Source of the DNA: Fibrobacter succinogenes
GTDB taxonomy: Bacteria; Fibrobacterota; Fibrobacteria; Fibrobacterales; Fibrobacteraceae
Assembly: GCA_902761355.1 (NCBI GenBank)
Contig: CACWJY010000025.1
Location: 1 to 56,884, forward strand
Length of the DNA stretch: 56,884 bases
Direction of reading: 5' to 3'
A model generated the notes under the pieces. It was given only the letters and a program-made list of their open reading frames with translations. It was not told the origin of the DNA and ran no database searches. A program made the translations under genes and the position numbers. Shown in pieces: positions 9,029-18,060 of the stretch (within the stretch, counting starts at the first letter, position 1; each line of letters begins with the position of its first letter).

Positions 9029-10351
9029 ATGGATTACAAAAAACTGACTGTCGCTGCAGCTCTCATGGGCGCATCGATGATTTACGCCCAGGATGCAGAA
9101 ATCGCTACATGGGCTGGTTTCCGCAAGGCCGCCACGTCATTCACGTTCGATGACAACGCTCCGAACCATGTGACTCACGCCGCGCCGGCTTTTGACGAAT
9201 ACGGCTACAAGGCAACATTCAACCTGGTGGTGAACTGGAACCCCGACTGGAGCGGCTTCCAGAAGATGGCCGACAATGGCCATGAAATTGCAAGCCACAG
9301 CAATACCCACGGTCAGAACATGAGTGGCGAAGAAGCTTCTTCCAAGAAGAGCATCGAAAACCATATCACGCAGAAATACGGCATCGTCACGGTCGCCTAT
9401 CCGAACTGCAACGTTCCCAATGTCAGCGCCCTGCAGCAGAACTACATCGCAGGTCGTATTTGTGGCAACGGTCAAGAAGTCATGGGCAAGGACGGCCCGA
9501 GCGACTGGTTCAGAGTGCCTGCTCACATGACCGGAAGTACCGGCAGTTTCAACAACACGAACGCATTCACCGGCGCCATGCAGCAAGCCATCCAGAAGGG
9601 TGGTTGGGTCATGTTCCTCACGCATGGATTTTCAAACGCAGGTAACAACGGCAACGCCAACTATTCTCCGACAGACCTCAATGCAATCAAGGGCGCACTC
9701 AAATGGGCTAACCAGAACGACAAGGACATTTGGGTTGCTCCGATGGGCTTTGTGGCCATGTACATCAAGGAACGCAAGGCTTCCAAGATTGAACCGCAGG
9801 ATGGCGGTGCGGCAAACACCATGACGTTCGAACTCAAGCATAACATTGCTGACAACGTTTCTAAGTACGATTATCCGCTTTCTATCAAGGTGAAGACCGA
9901 TTGGAGCAATGTTGAAGTGACGCAGGATGGTGCTGCCCTTGAATCTAAGGTGGATGGCGGCTACGTCTATTTTGATGCTGTTCCGAATGCAGGTAAGATT
10001 GTCGTGAAGAATGCTGCTGCCGCTCCGGAATCGTCTTCTAGCAGTGAACCGGAATCTTCGTCGAGCGAGACTTCTTCTAGTTCTGCCGGTTGTGTCAATC
10101 CGTTTGATCCAGGTTGCCAGACGGGCGTTGCTGCCGCTATTCCGAATAACTTCCTGATTTCTGTTTACAGGTCTTCTGACAACTACATCGTGGTGGGTGG
10201 CGCTCAGGGCCAAAGCATTACGGTGTTCAATAGCCTCGGTCACAAGTTGCGTTCTACTCGTGGTCTCGGTGCCGAACAGAAGGTTTATACCGGTGCCAAG
10301 GGCATGTACATCGTGAAGGTTGGTGGCAGGACCTGGAAAGTTAAGCTGTAG
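9029..10351 (+). CDS. Secreted polysaccharide deacetylase (CE4-like) with Ser linker and C-terminal tail
   Basis: Seen: a signal peptide (MDYKKLTVAAALMGASMIYAQ), then a NodB-like domain with SFTFDDN (metal-binding Asp pair), HEIASHSNTHG (H-S-x-x-H metal ligands), a later RVPAH and LTHGF. The domain ends near residue 245. A β-rich segment, a linker of repeated Ser blocks (about residues 335-355) and a C-terminal ~80 residues of the sorting-tail type (SITVFNSLGHKLR...GMYIVKVGG) follow. Family role: removing acetyl groups from xylan, chitin or similar glycans; the substrate is not evident. AGGAG at 9015-9019 favours ATG 9029 over GTG 9023. It separates cdsA from dxr and has its own TATATATATT promoter-like box and terminator. 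Confidence 0.85.
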   Translation: MDYKKLTVAAALMGASMIYAQDAEIATWAGFRKAATSFTFDDNAPNHVTHAAPAFDEYGYKATFNLVVNWNPDWSGFQKMADNGHEIASHSNTHGQNMSGEEASSKKSIENHITQKYGIVTVAYPNCNVPNVSALQQNYIAGRICGNGQEVMGKDGPSDWFRVPAHMTGSTGSFNNTNAFTGAMQQAIQKGGWVMFLTHGFSNAGNNGNANYSPTDLNAIKGALKWANQNDKDIWVAPMGFVAMYIKERKASKIEPQDGGAANTMTFELKHNIADNVSKYDYPLSIKVKTDWSNVEVTQDGAALESKVDGGYVYFDAVPNAGKIVVKNAAAAPESSSSSEPESSSSETSSSSAGCVNPFDPGCQTGVAAAIPNNFLISVYRSSDNYIVVGGAQGQSITVFNSLGHKLRSTRGLGAEQKVYTGAKGMYIVKVGGRTWKVKL

Positions 10352-10380
10352 TCGTAAAAGTTTAAACCTCTCTCTAAAAA

Positions 10381-10408
10381 GGTTCCTCGGCTGGGGAACC
10401 TTTTTTTT
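10381..10408 (+). terminator. Intrinsic terminator after the deacetylase
   Basis: GGTTCC/GGAACC stem (extended by flanking AA/TT pairs) followed by eight T residues. Confidence 0.9.
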
Positions 10409-10409
10409 G

Positions 10410-10535
10410 CCTTCGCTCGTTTTTTTTGTATTGCGAACAACGAAAAGCGGGAACTCCAAAAGGTTAGCCAGTCGTTGTTCGCCCTTCGCTCCGACAACAG
10501 GCTACAGGCCTGTTGCCTTCGCTCGGCATTTTTTT
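10410..10535. repeat. Intergenic inverted-repeat cluster with CCTTCGCTC boxes
   Basis: An 11-nt inverted repeat GCGAACAACGA (10433-10443) / TCGTTGTTCGC (10472-10482) is followed by a second hairpin CAACAGGC/GGCCTGTTG near 10494-10513. The box CCTTCGCTC occurs three times (about 10410, 10483 and 10519), twice just before a T run. This looks like a dispersed intergenic repeat rather than a gene. Confidence 0.55.
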
Positions 10536-10568
10536 ATCTTTTAGCGGTATAAAAAAAGAGGCTTCAAA

Positions 10569-11717
10569 ATGAAAAACGTAGTTCTTCTCGGTGCCACCGG
10601 TTCTATCGGTACTTCTAGCGTCGATGTCATTCATCAACATTCCGATATCTTCAATCTTTATGCCGTTGCGGCCAACAGCAGCGTGGCGAAGGTTGCTGAA
10701 ATCGTGCGCAAGTACAAGGTCGAACGCGTGTGCATGTTCAACGAAGCTGCCGCCAAGGAACTCGAAAAAGAACTCGGCATGAAGGTGCTCGCCGGCATGG
10801 AAGGCCTGTGCGAACTCGCCGCCGACCCCAAGGCCGACATCATCATCAACTCGCTGATGGGCGCCGTGGGTTGCCTCCCGACCATTACCGCTATTGAACA
10901 CGGCAAGCATGTGGCTCTTGCAAATAAGGAAACCATGGTCATGGCTGGCCCCGTGATTTGGGACAAGCTTGCCGAAAATCCGAAGTCCTTCATCACCCCG
11001 ATTGACTCTGAACATAGCGCTATCTTCCAGTGCCTCGAAGGCGGCAAGCGCGAATCCGAAGTGGAATTCCTCGAAATTACGGCATCGGGTGGCCCGTTCC
11101 GTGAATGGCCGATTGAAAAGTTTGAAAATATTACCGTGGCCGACGCCCTGAATCATCCGGTGTGGAGCATGGGCAAGAAGATCACCATCGACTCTGCCTC
11201 CATGATGAACAAGGGCCTCGAGGTTCTCGAAGCACACTTCTTGTTCCACATTCCGTACGACCAGATCAAGGTGGTGGTTCACCCGCAGTCCATGGTGCAT
11301 TCGCTGGTGCAGTTCCGCGACGGTTCCTTGATGGCGCAGCTCGGCGCTCCCGACATGCGCATTCCGATTCAGGTGGCGCTCACGTGGCCCGACCGTCTCA
11401 AGCTCGATACCAAACGTATCGACCTGCCGACGCTCGCGAAACTGACCTTCTTCGAACCGGACTTCAACAAGTTCCGCTGCCTCGCCCTTGCGTTCGAGGC
11501 GGGCCGCCGTGGCGGTATTGTTCCTGCCATGATGAATGCCGCAAATGAAGTCCTGGTGGATACCTTCCTCAAGGGTAACCTCAAGTTCACCGACATCCCG
11601 CGCCATGTGGAAACCATTATGGCCGGTGCCCCGAACGTGACCGGTCACCTGACGCTTGATCAGGTGCTCGAAGCCGACGCCGAAGCCCGCCGCCTGACGC
11701 TCGACCTGATTAAGTAA
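10569..11717 (+). CDS. dxr: 1-deoxy-D-xylulose 5-phosphate reductoisomerase
   Basis: Dxr converts DXP to MEP using NADPH, the committed step of the non-mevalonate isoprenoid pathway that supplies UppS. Seen: GATGSIGTSS nucleotide-binding motif at residue 8, ALANKETMV, PIDSEHSAIFQCL metal/substrate residues, EITASGGPFR, and SMMNKGLEVLEAH. Its 382 residues are normal. A RBS AGAGGC precedes the ATG and a TATAAAAA box stands ~25 nt upstream. It sits between two cell-wall-degradation genes but belongs to the pyrH-to-rseP core cluster. Confidence 0.97.
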   Translation: MKNVVLLGATGSIGTSSVDVIHQHSDIFNLYAVAANSSVAKVAEIVRKYKVERVCMFNEAAAKELEKELGMKVLAGMEGLCELAADPKADIIINSLMGAVGCLPTITAIEHGKHVALANKETMVMAGPVIWDKLAENPKSFITPIDSEHSAIFQCLEGGKRESEVEFLEITASGGPFREWPIEKFENITVADALNHPVWSMGKKITIDSASMMNKGLEVLEAHFLFHIPYDQIKVVVHPQSMVHSLVQFRDGSLMAQLGAPDMRIPIQVALTWPDRLKLDTKRIDLPTLAKLTFFEPDFNKFRCLALAFEAGRRGGIVPAMMNAANEVLVDTFLKGNLKFTDIPRHVETIMAGAPNVTGHLTLDQVLEADAEARRLTLDLIK

Positions 11718-11791
11718 GTTGTAATCTTGTACAACAGATTTATTCCCATCTGGAATACAAAAAAGCCTAAAATTCACAAAAAAATAGAACA

Positions 11792-11817
11792 ATGGGTACA
11801 CGTGTATCCATTTTTTC
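11792..11817 (+). terminator. Intrinsic terminator after dxr
   Basis: Near-palindrome ATGGGTACAC/GTGTATCCAT followed by six T residues. Confidence 0.75.
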
Positions 11818-11840
11818 GCGTACAGGGACTCTTTTAGGCG

Positions 11841-11857
11841 TTTTTTGGGGTATATTT
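11841..11857 (+). promoter_or_regulatory. T-tract plus TATATT promoter element for the first GH9 gene
   Basis: TTTTTTGGGG directly followed by TATATTT, 27 nt before the start codon. The same T-tract/TATATT arrangement recurs before several other genes here. Confidence 0.5.
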
Positions 11858-11883
11858 GTAAAAAAAATAAAGGAGTGCTTAAA

Positions 11884-13734
11884 ATGCTCAAATATGGTTT
11901 AAAGCAGTATATCCCCCTCGCTGTAGCAGTGCTCTCGTTTGCGACTGCGGCTTCTGCTGCGACGGCCTACATCAACCAGATTGGTTATCGTGCCGGTGAG
12001 GCCAAGGAATTCGCCCTGACCGATGGGAGCGGCAATGTTGAAATTGCCGATGCTTCTGGGCAGACTGTTTTGACGGTGACCCCGCAAGCAGGTTCTTATT
12101 GGGATGCAAGTGGTCAAAGTGTTCAGTTGGTAGATTTCTCGGAATTGAATGTGCCGGGTACATATTCTATCAAGATGGGCGGCCAGGTGCTCCGTTCTGA
12201 TTTGAAGATTGCTACTCAAACCTATGAAGATGTGACCAAGGCTGCGCTTAAGTGGTATTATTACCAGCGTGCCTCTATGGCATTGGAAGAACAGTATGCC
12301 GGTCAGTGGAAGCGTGCCGCAGGCCATACCAATGCTTCTGTGCAGCTCCATAGTTCTACGGGTGAGTCGGGAACCATCAACTCCACCAAGGGCTGGTATG
12401 ATGCTGGTGACTATGGTCGCTATATCGTGAACTCTGGTATTACGACTTATACGCTCCTTTCTCTTTATGAACACTTCCCGGAGTATTTCAATACGCTCAA
12501 GTGGAATATTCCTGCCGAGGGAACTCTCCCGGATTTGCTTGCCGAAATCAAGTGGAACTTGGACTGGATGCTGACCATGCAGGCTTCCGATGGTGGCGTG
12601 TATCACAAGGTTTCTACGCTCCAGTTCCCAGGTGATGTGATGCCAGAAAAGGACACGGAAAAGCTTTATGTGATTGGTAAGGGCACGGCGGCTGCGTTTG
12701 ACTTTGCAGGCGTGATGGCCGTGGCCTTCCGTGTGTACCAGCCGTTCGATGCTACTTATGCAGCTAAGTGTCTCGAAGCTGCCAAGAAGGCGTATGCTTG
12801 GGGTGCCCAGAATCCGAATAAAAAGTACAGCAATCCGGCTGATGTTGCTACGGGTGAATATGGCGACAATAATTTCGTAGATGAAAAGGCTTTTGCCGGT
12901 ATGGAACTGTTTATTACGACGGGTGATGCTTCTTACAAGCCGTCTATCGATGCAAGCCAGGAAGATATCGTTCCTGCATGGCCGTGGGTTTATGGTTTGG
13001 CCGTGTACGGTGCGGTTAGCCATGCTACCGAAGCCGGTAGCGAAGCGGTGACCGCCAAGACGATGCTGACCAAGACCGCCAATAATTTTGCTAACCGTGC
13101 TGAGTCGGGTTTTGGCGTGGTCATGTCGTCAAAAGATTTTGTCTGGGGCTCGAATGCTGTGGCTGCAAACCAGGGCGTTCTGCTTCTCCATGCTTACTAT
13201 GTAACTGGTGAACAGAAGTATTACAATGCCGCCAAGAAGGTGCTTGACTATCTGCTGGGTAAGAATCCGCTCGACATGTCTTTCTTGACGGGTTTTGGTA
13301 CCAAGTCTCCCATGAAGCCGCACCATCGTCCGAGTACTTCTGACAAGGTGAAGGCTCCTGTGCCTGGCATGCTCGTGGGTGGCCCGCAGCCTGGTGGCGA
13401 AGACATTGGTTCTGAATCGTGGGAATGTAAGGACTATAGGACGGGTGTTGCGGCAACATCCTACACCGATAACAACTGCAGTTATGCGACTAACGAAGTG
13501 GCTATCAACTGGAACGCTCCGTTTGCATACCTTGCCGGCGCTATTGAAGCTTTGAATGCTGGCTATGCTCCGAGCTTTGCTGTTGCGGGCGTTGCAAAGT
13601 CTTCTGCAATTAAGCCCTCTGTTGCTCGCAAGGCTAATGCTAAGCAGGGCCCGCAGCTCCGCTTTGCAGACCAGATGCTCTATGTTGAAAAGGACGGCAA
13701 GCGTTTCAACCTCAACGGCCATAAGATTAAGTAA
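11884..13734 (+). CDS. GH9 cellulase (endoglucanase) with N-terminal Ig-like domain
   Basis: Secreted β-1,4-glucanase. Seen: a signal peptide, an N-terminal CelD-type Ig-like domain (about residues 26-110, starting AYINQIGYRAG), then a GH9 (α/α)6 catalytic domain. Catalytic landmarks are WYDAGDYGRY (D173/D176, nucleophile-water base), PHHRPS, and NEVAINWNAP with the proton donor at about E538. It is 616 residues. The end LYVEKDGKRFNLNG matches the end of the other GH9 protein. ATG 11884 is chosen because AAAGGAG precedes it. F. succinogenes has a described tandem GH9 pair (celE/celD); orthology cannot be settled here, so I give no symbol. Confidence 0.93.
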   Translation: MLKYGLKQYIPLAVAVLSFATAASAATAYINQIGYRAGEAKEFALTDGSGNVEIADASGQTVLTVTPQAGSYWDASGQSVQLVDFSELNVPGTYSIKMGGQVLRSDLKIATQTYEDVTKAALKWYYYQRASMALEEQYAGQWKRAAGHTNASVQLHSSTGESGTINSTKGWYDAGDYGRYIVNSGITTYTLLSLYEHFPEYFNTLKWNIPAEGTLPDLLAEIKWNLDWMLTMQASDGGVYHKVSTLQFPGDVMPEKDTEKLYVIGKGTAAAFDFAGVMAVAFRVYQPFDATYAAKCLEAAKKAYAWGAQNPNKKYSNPADVATGEYGDNNFVDEKAFAGMELFITTGDASYKPSIDASQEDIVPAWPWVYGLAVYGAVSHATEAGSEAVTAKTMLTKTANNFANRAESGFGVVMSSKDFVWGSNAVAANQGVLLLHAYYVTGEQKYYNAAKKVLDYLLGKNPLDMSFLTGFGTKSPMKPHHRPSTSDKVKAPVPGMLVGGPQPGGEDIGSESWECKDYRTGVAATSYTDNNCSYATNEVAINWNAPFAYLAGAIEALNAGYAPSFAVAGVAKSSAIKPSVARKANAKQGPQLRFADQMLYVEKDGKRFNLNGHKIK

Positions 13735-13765
13735 TTCAACCCTGCCGTAATAGGCGATAAAGTTA

Positions 13766-13796
13766 AGCCCGGATTTAGCCGGGTTTCTCTTTTTAT
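13766..13796 (+). terminator. Intrinsic terminator after the first GH9 gene
   Basis: CCCGG/CCGGG stem followed by GTTTCTCTTTTT. Confidence 0.7.
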
Positions 13797-13806
13797 CTAA
13801 AAAATC

Positions 13807-13812
13807 TATATT
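13807..13812 (+). promoter_or_regulatory. TATATT box 7 nt before the fibro-slime start codon
   Basis: TATATT (preceded by a T/A-rich tract that is also the terminator tail) ends only 7 nt from the ATG at 13820. No ribosome-binding site fits between them, so a leaderless transcript is likely. Confidence 0.4.
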
Positions 13813-13819
13813 CCATTTT

Positions 13820-14920
13820 ATGAGAAAAATTTTATTGATTCAGTGGCTTCTTGCGGCGTTTTTTGTAACGGCGTGCACGGACTATGTGCAACAGATGGAT
13901 GAAATCTACGAACTGAAAGTGCAACAGGCTGCGGCTGAATCGTCCTCTTCGAAAGAAACTGTGAGTGAAGGTAAAGAAGGTGAAGTCATGTCTTCGTCTT
14001 TAGTCGTTCAAAGTTCGAGCGACGAGGCTGTTTTGGCAATATCCAGCAGCAATACGGAACCTGATGTGATCGTAGAAATCTCCTCTTCTTCTGCATTTGA
14101 AAATGTTCCTGTGGATTCGGTAGATGACGATACGGTAACGCTGAAAAAACTTCCGGTAATGATGTTTGACTGGTTGCATGGCAATCAAGGTGATGGTGAA
14201 AAGGGAAACGGTAATCCCGAATATGGTGTCAGCGCAGACTTTGGTTCTGGCGGGTGTTCTGGTAGCCCGATGAGGGGTATGGTGGAACAACACCTTGGAC
14301 CGAATGGAGTTCCTGTCAAGGCTGCTCTTTTTCCGTCAAATTGTAAAATTACGGATCATCTGGATAACTGGTTCTTGCCAGAGGTGGTTGCGGTGGATGC
14401 CGCAGGTAATTCTTTCACCAATGCCACTTGCCGTGACCTGTATATTTCGTTGGATAGCGCGGGCTATTGGCTTGCTGAAATATCGAAGAATGCGGTTTCG
14501 CAAGGTAATGAAGCGAATCGTGGAGGCATGTTCCTTTTAGATGATTTTCAGTATTTAGATTCTGCGAAAATAATCCCGAATCCTTACTATGATCAGTTGA
14601 GAGGTGGCGCCGATAACACAAATCACAATTTTGGATTCACCATGAAAATACAGGCGACATTTGTGTATCAGCCTGGGCAGTATTTTGACTTCTTGGGTGA
14701 CGATGACGTGTGGGTGTTTATCAATAATAGGCTTGCGGTGGATATTGGCGGTCAGCATGCCCAGGTTGCTGGTGCTGTAGATTTGGATACCCTTGGTCTT
14801 GTCCCGGGCGAAACCTATCCGTTCCATATTTTCTATGCGGAGCGACATACAAGCCAGTCCAATTTCCGTATGCATACCTCAATTAACTTGAAGGCTGATC
14901 CAAGTTTCCAGTGTCATTAA
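13820..14920 (+). CDS. Fibro-slime domain lipoprotein
   Basis: Seen: a lipoprotein signal with the lipobox VTAC (Cys19), a ~90-residue Ser/acidic linker, then a fibro-slime domain (TIGR02148 type). Its features are MMFDWLHGNQGDG near the start and, in the last third, FVYQPGQYFDFLGDDDVWVF followed by INNRLAVDIGGQHA. Family knowledge: F. succinogenes fibro-slime proteins lie in the outer membrane and include cellulose-adhesion proteins. A Ca-binding PA14-like fold is usual for this domain. It sits between two cellulase genes, fitting a role in attaching cells or enzymes to fibre. There is no Shine-Dalgarno before the ATG. Confidence 0.88.
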   Translation: MRKILLIQWLLAAFFVTACTDYVQQMDEIYELKVQQAAAESSSSKETVSEGKEGEVMSSSLVVQSSSDEAVLAISSSNTEPDVIVEISSSSAFENVPVDSVDDDTVTLKKLPVMMFDWLHGNQGDGEKGNGNPEYGVSADFGSGGCSGSPMRGMVEQHLGPNGVPVKAALFPSNCKITDHLDNWFLPEVVAVDAAGNSFTNATCRDLYISLDSAGYWLAEISKNAVSQGNEANRGGMFLLDDFQYLDSAKIIPNPYYDQLRGGADNTNHNFGFTMKIQATFVYQPGQYFDFLGDDDVWVFINNRLAVDIGGQHAQVAGAVDLDTLGLVPGETYPFHIFYAERHTSQSNFRMHTSINLKADPSFQCH

Positions 14921-14948
14921 TTCCAAATAATGTTTATCCTGAGATTTT

Positions 14949-17912
14949 ATGAAGAATCGTTTTGCTCATCATTTTGCTATGGCTGCCTTGGCGGGGCTTT
15001 CTCTGGGCTCTGCCGCTTTTGCAGCCCAGAATGTCATCAAGGTCGATGACTTGCATCCAGGTATTGTCATCAACAAAGACAACATGATGTCTGCCGATTT
15101 GGCGATTTGGAATCCGCCAAGTCGTTACTATGACATGACCCCGGCTTTAGTGGATGGCGGTTATACGCTGTTCCGTTTCCCGAACGGTTCGCTTTCGAAT
15201 GATTATCACTGGAATGGCATCGGTAAATACGATTCTACGGGACTTTGGATTTCTGAAGAAAACAAGTGGGCTCGCGGTTTCTTGGGCGAAACGATTTACC
15301 GTGGCACCACCAAGGATAATTATGGTTTTGTTCGTCGCAGTCATCTGGCTGACGATAATATGGAAACCATGTGGTGGGGCGAAATTCTGGACCCCGATGA
15401 TCCGCCTTGGGTCGTGATAGAATTCCCCGAAAAACAGGCTCTGGATTCCTTGCAGATTGACTGGGGTGCTCTCCGTCCAAAATCTTTTGAATTTGCATAC
15501 TGGACCGAAGACTATGCGGAATATCCGGGCGTACATCAGGCGCTCGAAAACAAGTTGAAGGTTGAATCGATTGTCAAGGTTAAATCGGCGACAACCAAGC
15601 ATAAGTTTAAACAAATTAAGGCTCGTTATGTAGCGGTTCGCTTTAAGACTTCTGAATTGCCTGCGAAGGGTGTGCAGATTCGCGAAATGAAGCTGTATAG
15701 TGGCGAAACCGACTTGCTTGGCGGCAATAATTACAAATTCTATGCGATGTCTACTCGCAATGGTGACAGGGCTCGCACCGACTGGACCGACATTAAGTGG
15801 GATTTTGAAACCTTTATGGATTACATCAAGACGCTTCCGAATGCGAAGGCTGTCATCTGCGTGAATGCAGGTACAGGTACTTCGAAAGAAGCGGCTGCTT
15901 GGGTGCATTATGCGAACAAGGTCAAGGGTTATAATATCAAGCAGTGGCAAATTGGAAACGAGCTTGATGGTGAATGGGAAGAATCCGGCCCGATTTCGGC
16001 AAGGCATTACGCGGCGCGTTTTCTGGAATACGCACGCGCCATGAAGGCGGTGGATTCCACCATCATTCTGCACGGACCGCTCCTGAGTACGCATAAGATG
16101 ATGCAGAAGGGCGCCGGCATTCTTGATGGCAAGTACTGGATGGAAGAATTCCTGCGCATCGTGGGCGAGGCCGAAAAGAAGGATGGCAAGCGCTACCTCG
16201 ACATGGTGGACCTGCACAATTACCCGTACTGGACGCCCAACGAGCCGAAACCCGCCGAGATGCTCAAGGCCATGCTCGAAGTGGGCCCGAACATGGATAC
16301 GCTCAACGTGTGGATGAAGCGCCACCTCGAAGGCGAACGCGGCGTGTTCCTCTCGGAATTCAGCACATGCGTTCAGGGCTTCAGCTTGCTGATGGATTAC
16401 CCGCAGGCCTCTGCTGTGGCAAGCATCTTTGCGCAGCATGCAATGCGATTCGGTAACCGCCTGCAGGTGCTCCCGTGGGATGCTTTCGGTAACCTGATGA
16501 AGGCTCCCGATGACTCATGGGGTACAATCAGCTTGACCGCTCTTGTGAAGGATGGCTCCTGGAACTACTGGAAGTCCCTGGAACCGACTGCGGAATATTA
16601 CGGGATGTACATGACTTTCAAAGATTTCTTGGAAGATGGCTATGCCGTGCTCCCAGTAGAGGCGACTACGCCGGATGTTGAAGCTTATGCCATCGGCAAG
16701 GGTGATTCTACTCGCGTGATGATAGTGAACTTGTCGGATGTGACGCAGGTGGTGCAGATTGACCGCGCGAGTATCAAGGGTGATGCTAAGGAAGTCGGCA
16801 AGGGTGACTTGGTTCGCACGCAGGTCGAAATCTTTGGTGAAGACCAGTTCAAGTGGGTGGGTACTTCGCAGAATGCGTACCCTTATCCGAAAATGGGTCC
16901 GAGCGGTCGCCGCATTAACCCGAGCAAGAGTAAGGACATTACGGTTCCTCCGTTCGGTCTTGCCGTCGTGCAAATTAACCCGAAGGTGGTGGGCATGAGT
17001 GAAGCGACCAAGGCGCAGGCGGCAAAGCCTGTGATTCTTGCGGCATCGCTTGAAAAGAAGGTGCTCATGGCGGGGGATACTATCGACTTGTTCGTGACGG
17101 CAACACAGCCGAATGGCCAGCTGACAAATGGCTCCATCAATATCGGCAACTGGGGCAAGCGCGGTTTGTTGCAGCAGGCGGTGACTTCCGATGATGGCAA
17201 GTGGAATGCTTCTATCGAAAGCTTCCATGTGCAGATTCCGATTCCCGAAGACATGTACTCTGCTACTCGTACGATTCATGTGGTAGTTCAGGGCCTTGGC
17301 GGTAAGGTGACGGTGCTTGAAATCCCGTTCCGCATTCGCGGCGCCTACCGTACTACGAGTGTGATGCAGAATTTTGATAACGGCCTCGATGCTGTTGACT
17401 GGTTCCCGGTGGCAAACGGCGATAACGCTACGACAATTGGCGCGAAGGTCTTTAATGGGGCGCCTCCGCACGGTGGTTTTATCCGTCATGATTTCATGAT
17501 TGAACAGCCGCCTACACAGGGTTGGCCGAATTTTGCGGGTGCCTACTATGTGATTCCCGAAGAAGTTCACAACTCCGTGGGCATCGTGTTTGACTATGCC
17601 ACGAACCACAGCAATCCTGATGGCTATTTCGAAGTGCAGATTGCAAGTGAACAAGTCAAGGATTACGACGAGTTTATGGTGCGTCTGAAAAATACCCGCG
17701 GCTCTTGGGTGCGTGATACGCTCATTTGGGAAAACATGAAGCAGGAAGGTTGGGGTAAGACTATCCCGCAGCTCGACCCGAAGCAAATCAAGAACTTCTC
17801 GTGGCGCGCCCGCTACAGCGGCACGGGCTACATTAGCCTCGACAACATTTACCTGTTGCAGGAAGACGGCACCGAAGTCCCGATGCCCCGCGGCCTCCGC
17901 CGGTTGAGATAA
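14949..17912 (+). CDS. Large GH51-type cellulose-binding endoglucanase (CelF/EGF-like)
   Basis: Secreted, 987 residues. Seen: a signal peptide ending AFA; a clan GH-A type catalytic region starting LHPGIVINKDNMM, with acid/base motif QIGNELDGEW (E338) and nucleophile motif FLSEFS (E470). A ~110-residue insertion (about 130-255, from MWWGEILDP to REMKLYSG) looks like a discoidin/F5-8C-type carbohydrate-binding module. β-rich C-terminal modules follow; the last (SVMQNFDNGLDAVDW) resembles a CBM-like jelly roll. F. succinogenes has a described GH51 cellulose-binding endoglucanase F of similar size; this assignment rests on overall layout and is less sure than the GH9 calls. It follows the fibro-slime gene by 28 nt, so both are probably cotranscribed. 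Confidence 0.75.
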   Translation: MKNRFAHHFAMAALAGLSLGSAAFAAQNVIKVDDLHPGIVINKDNMMSADLAIWNPPSRYYDMTPALVDGGYTLFRFPNGSLSNDYHWNGIGKYDSTGLWISEENKWARGFLGETIYRGTTKDNYGFVRRSHLADDNMETMWWGEILDPDDPPWVVIEFPEKQALDSLQIDWGALRPKSFEFAYWTEDYAEYPGVHQALENKLKVESIVKVKSATTKHKFKQIKARYVAVRFKTSELPAKGVQIREMKLYSGETDLLGGNNYKFYAMSTRNGDRARTDWTDIKWDFETFMDYIKTLPNAKAVICVNAGTGTSKEAAAWVHYANKVKGYNIKQWQIGNELDGEWEESGPISARHYAARFLEYARAMKAVDSTIILHGPLLSTHKMMQKGAGILDGKYWMEEFLRIVGEAEKKDGKRYLDMVDLHNYPYWTPNEPKPAEMLKAMLEVGPNMDTLNVWMKRHLEGERGVFLSEFSTCVQGFSLLMDYPQASAVASIFAQHAMRFGNRLQVLPWDAFGNLMKAPDDSWGTISLTALVKDGSWNYWKSLEPTAEYYGMYMTFKDFLEDGYAVLPVEATTPDVEAYAIGKGDSTRVMIVNLSDVTQVVQIDRASIKGDAKEVGKGDLVRTQVEIFGEDQFKWVGTSQNAYPYPKMGPSGRRINPSKSKDITVPPFGLAVVQINPKVVGMSEATKAQAAKPVILAASLEKKVLMAGDTIDLFVTATQPNGQLTNGSINIGNWGKRGLLQQAVTSDDGKWNASIESFHVQIPIPEDMYSATRTIHVVVQGLGGKVTVLEIPFRIRGAYRTTSVMQNFDNGLDAVDWFPVANGDNATTIGAKVFNGAPPHGGFIRHDFMIEQPPTQGWPNFAGAYYVIPEEVHNSVGIVFDYATNHSNPDGYFEVQIASEQVKDYDEFMVRLKNTRGSWVRDTLIWENMKQEGWGKTIPQLDPKQIKNFSWRARYSGTGYISLDNIYLLQEDGTEVPMPRGLRRLR

Positions 17913-17960
17913 TTGAATCCTCGGGTTGGGAATAACGCCTGATACAATTGATACATTGTT

Positions 17961-18002
17961 GCCTGTAAACGCGCTTTTGTAGGACCGTTTGCAGGCTTTT
18001 TT
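17961..18002 (+). terminator. Terminator whose U-run feeds the next promoter
   Basis: GCCTGTAAACG/CGTTTGCAGGC stem followed by TTTTTTC and then TTTATATTAC, the likely -10 region of the second GH9 gene. Confidence 0.75.
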
Positions 18003-18060
18003 CTTTATATTACTTTCGCACGCGCGTTGGTGACGCGTTTTCTCGAAAGAGAGGGATGTT

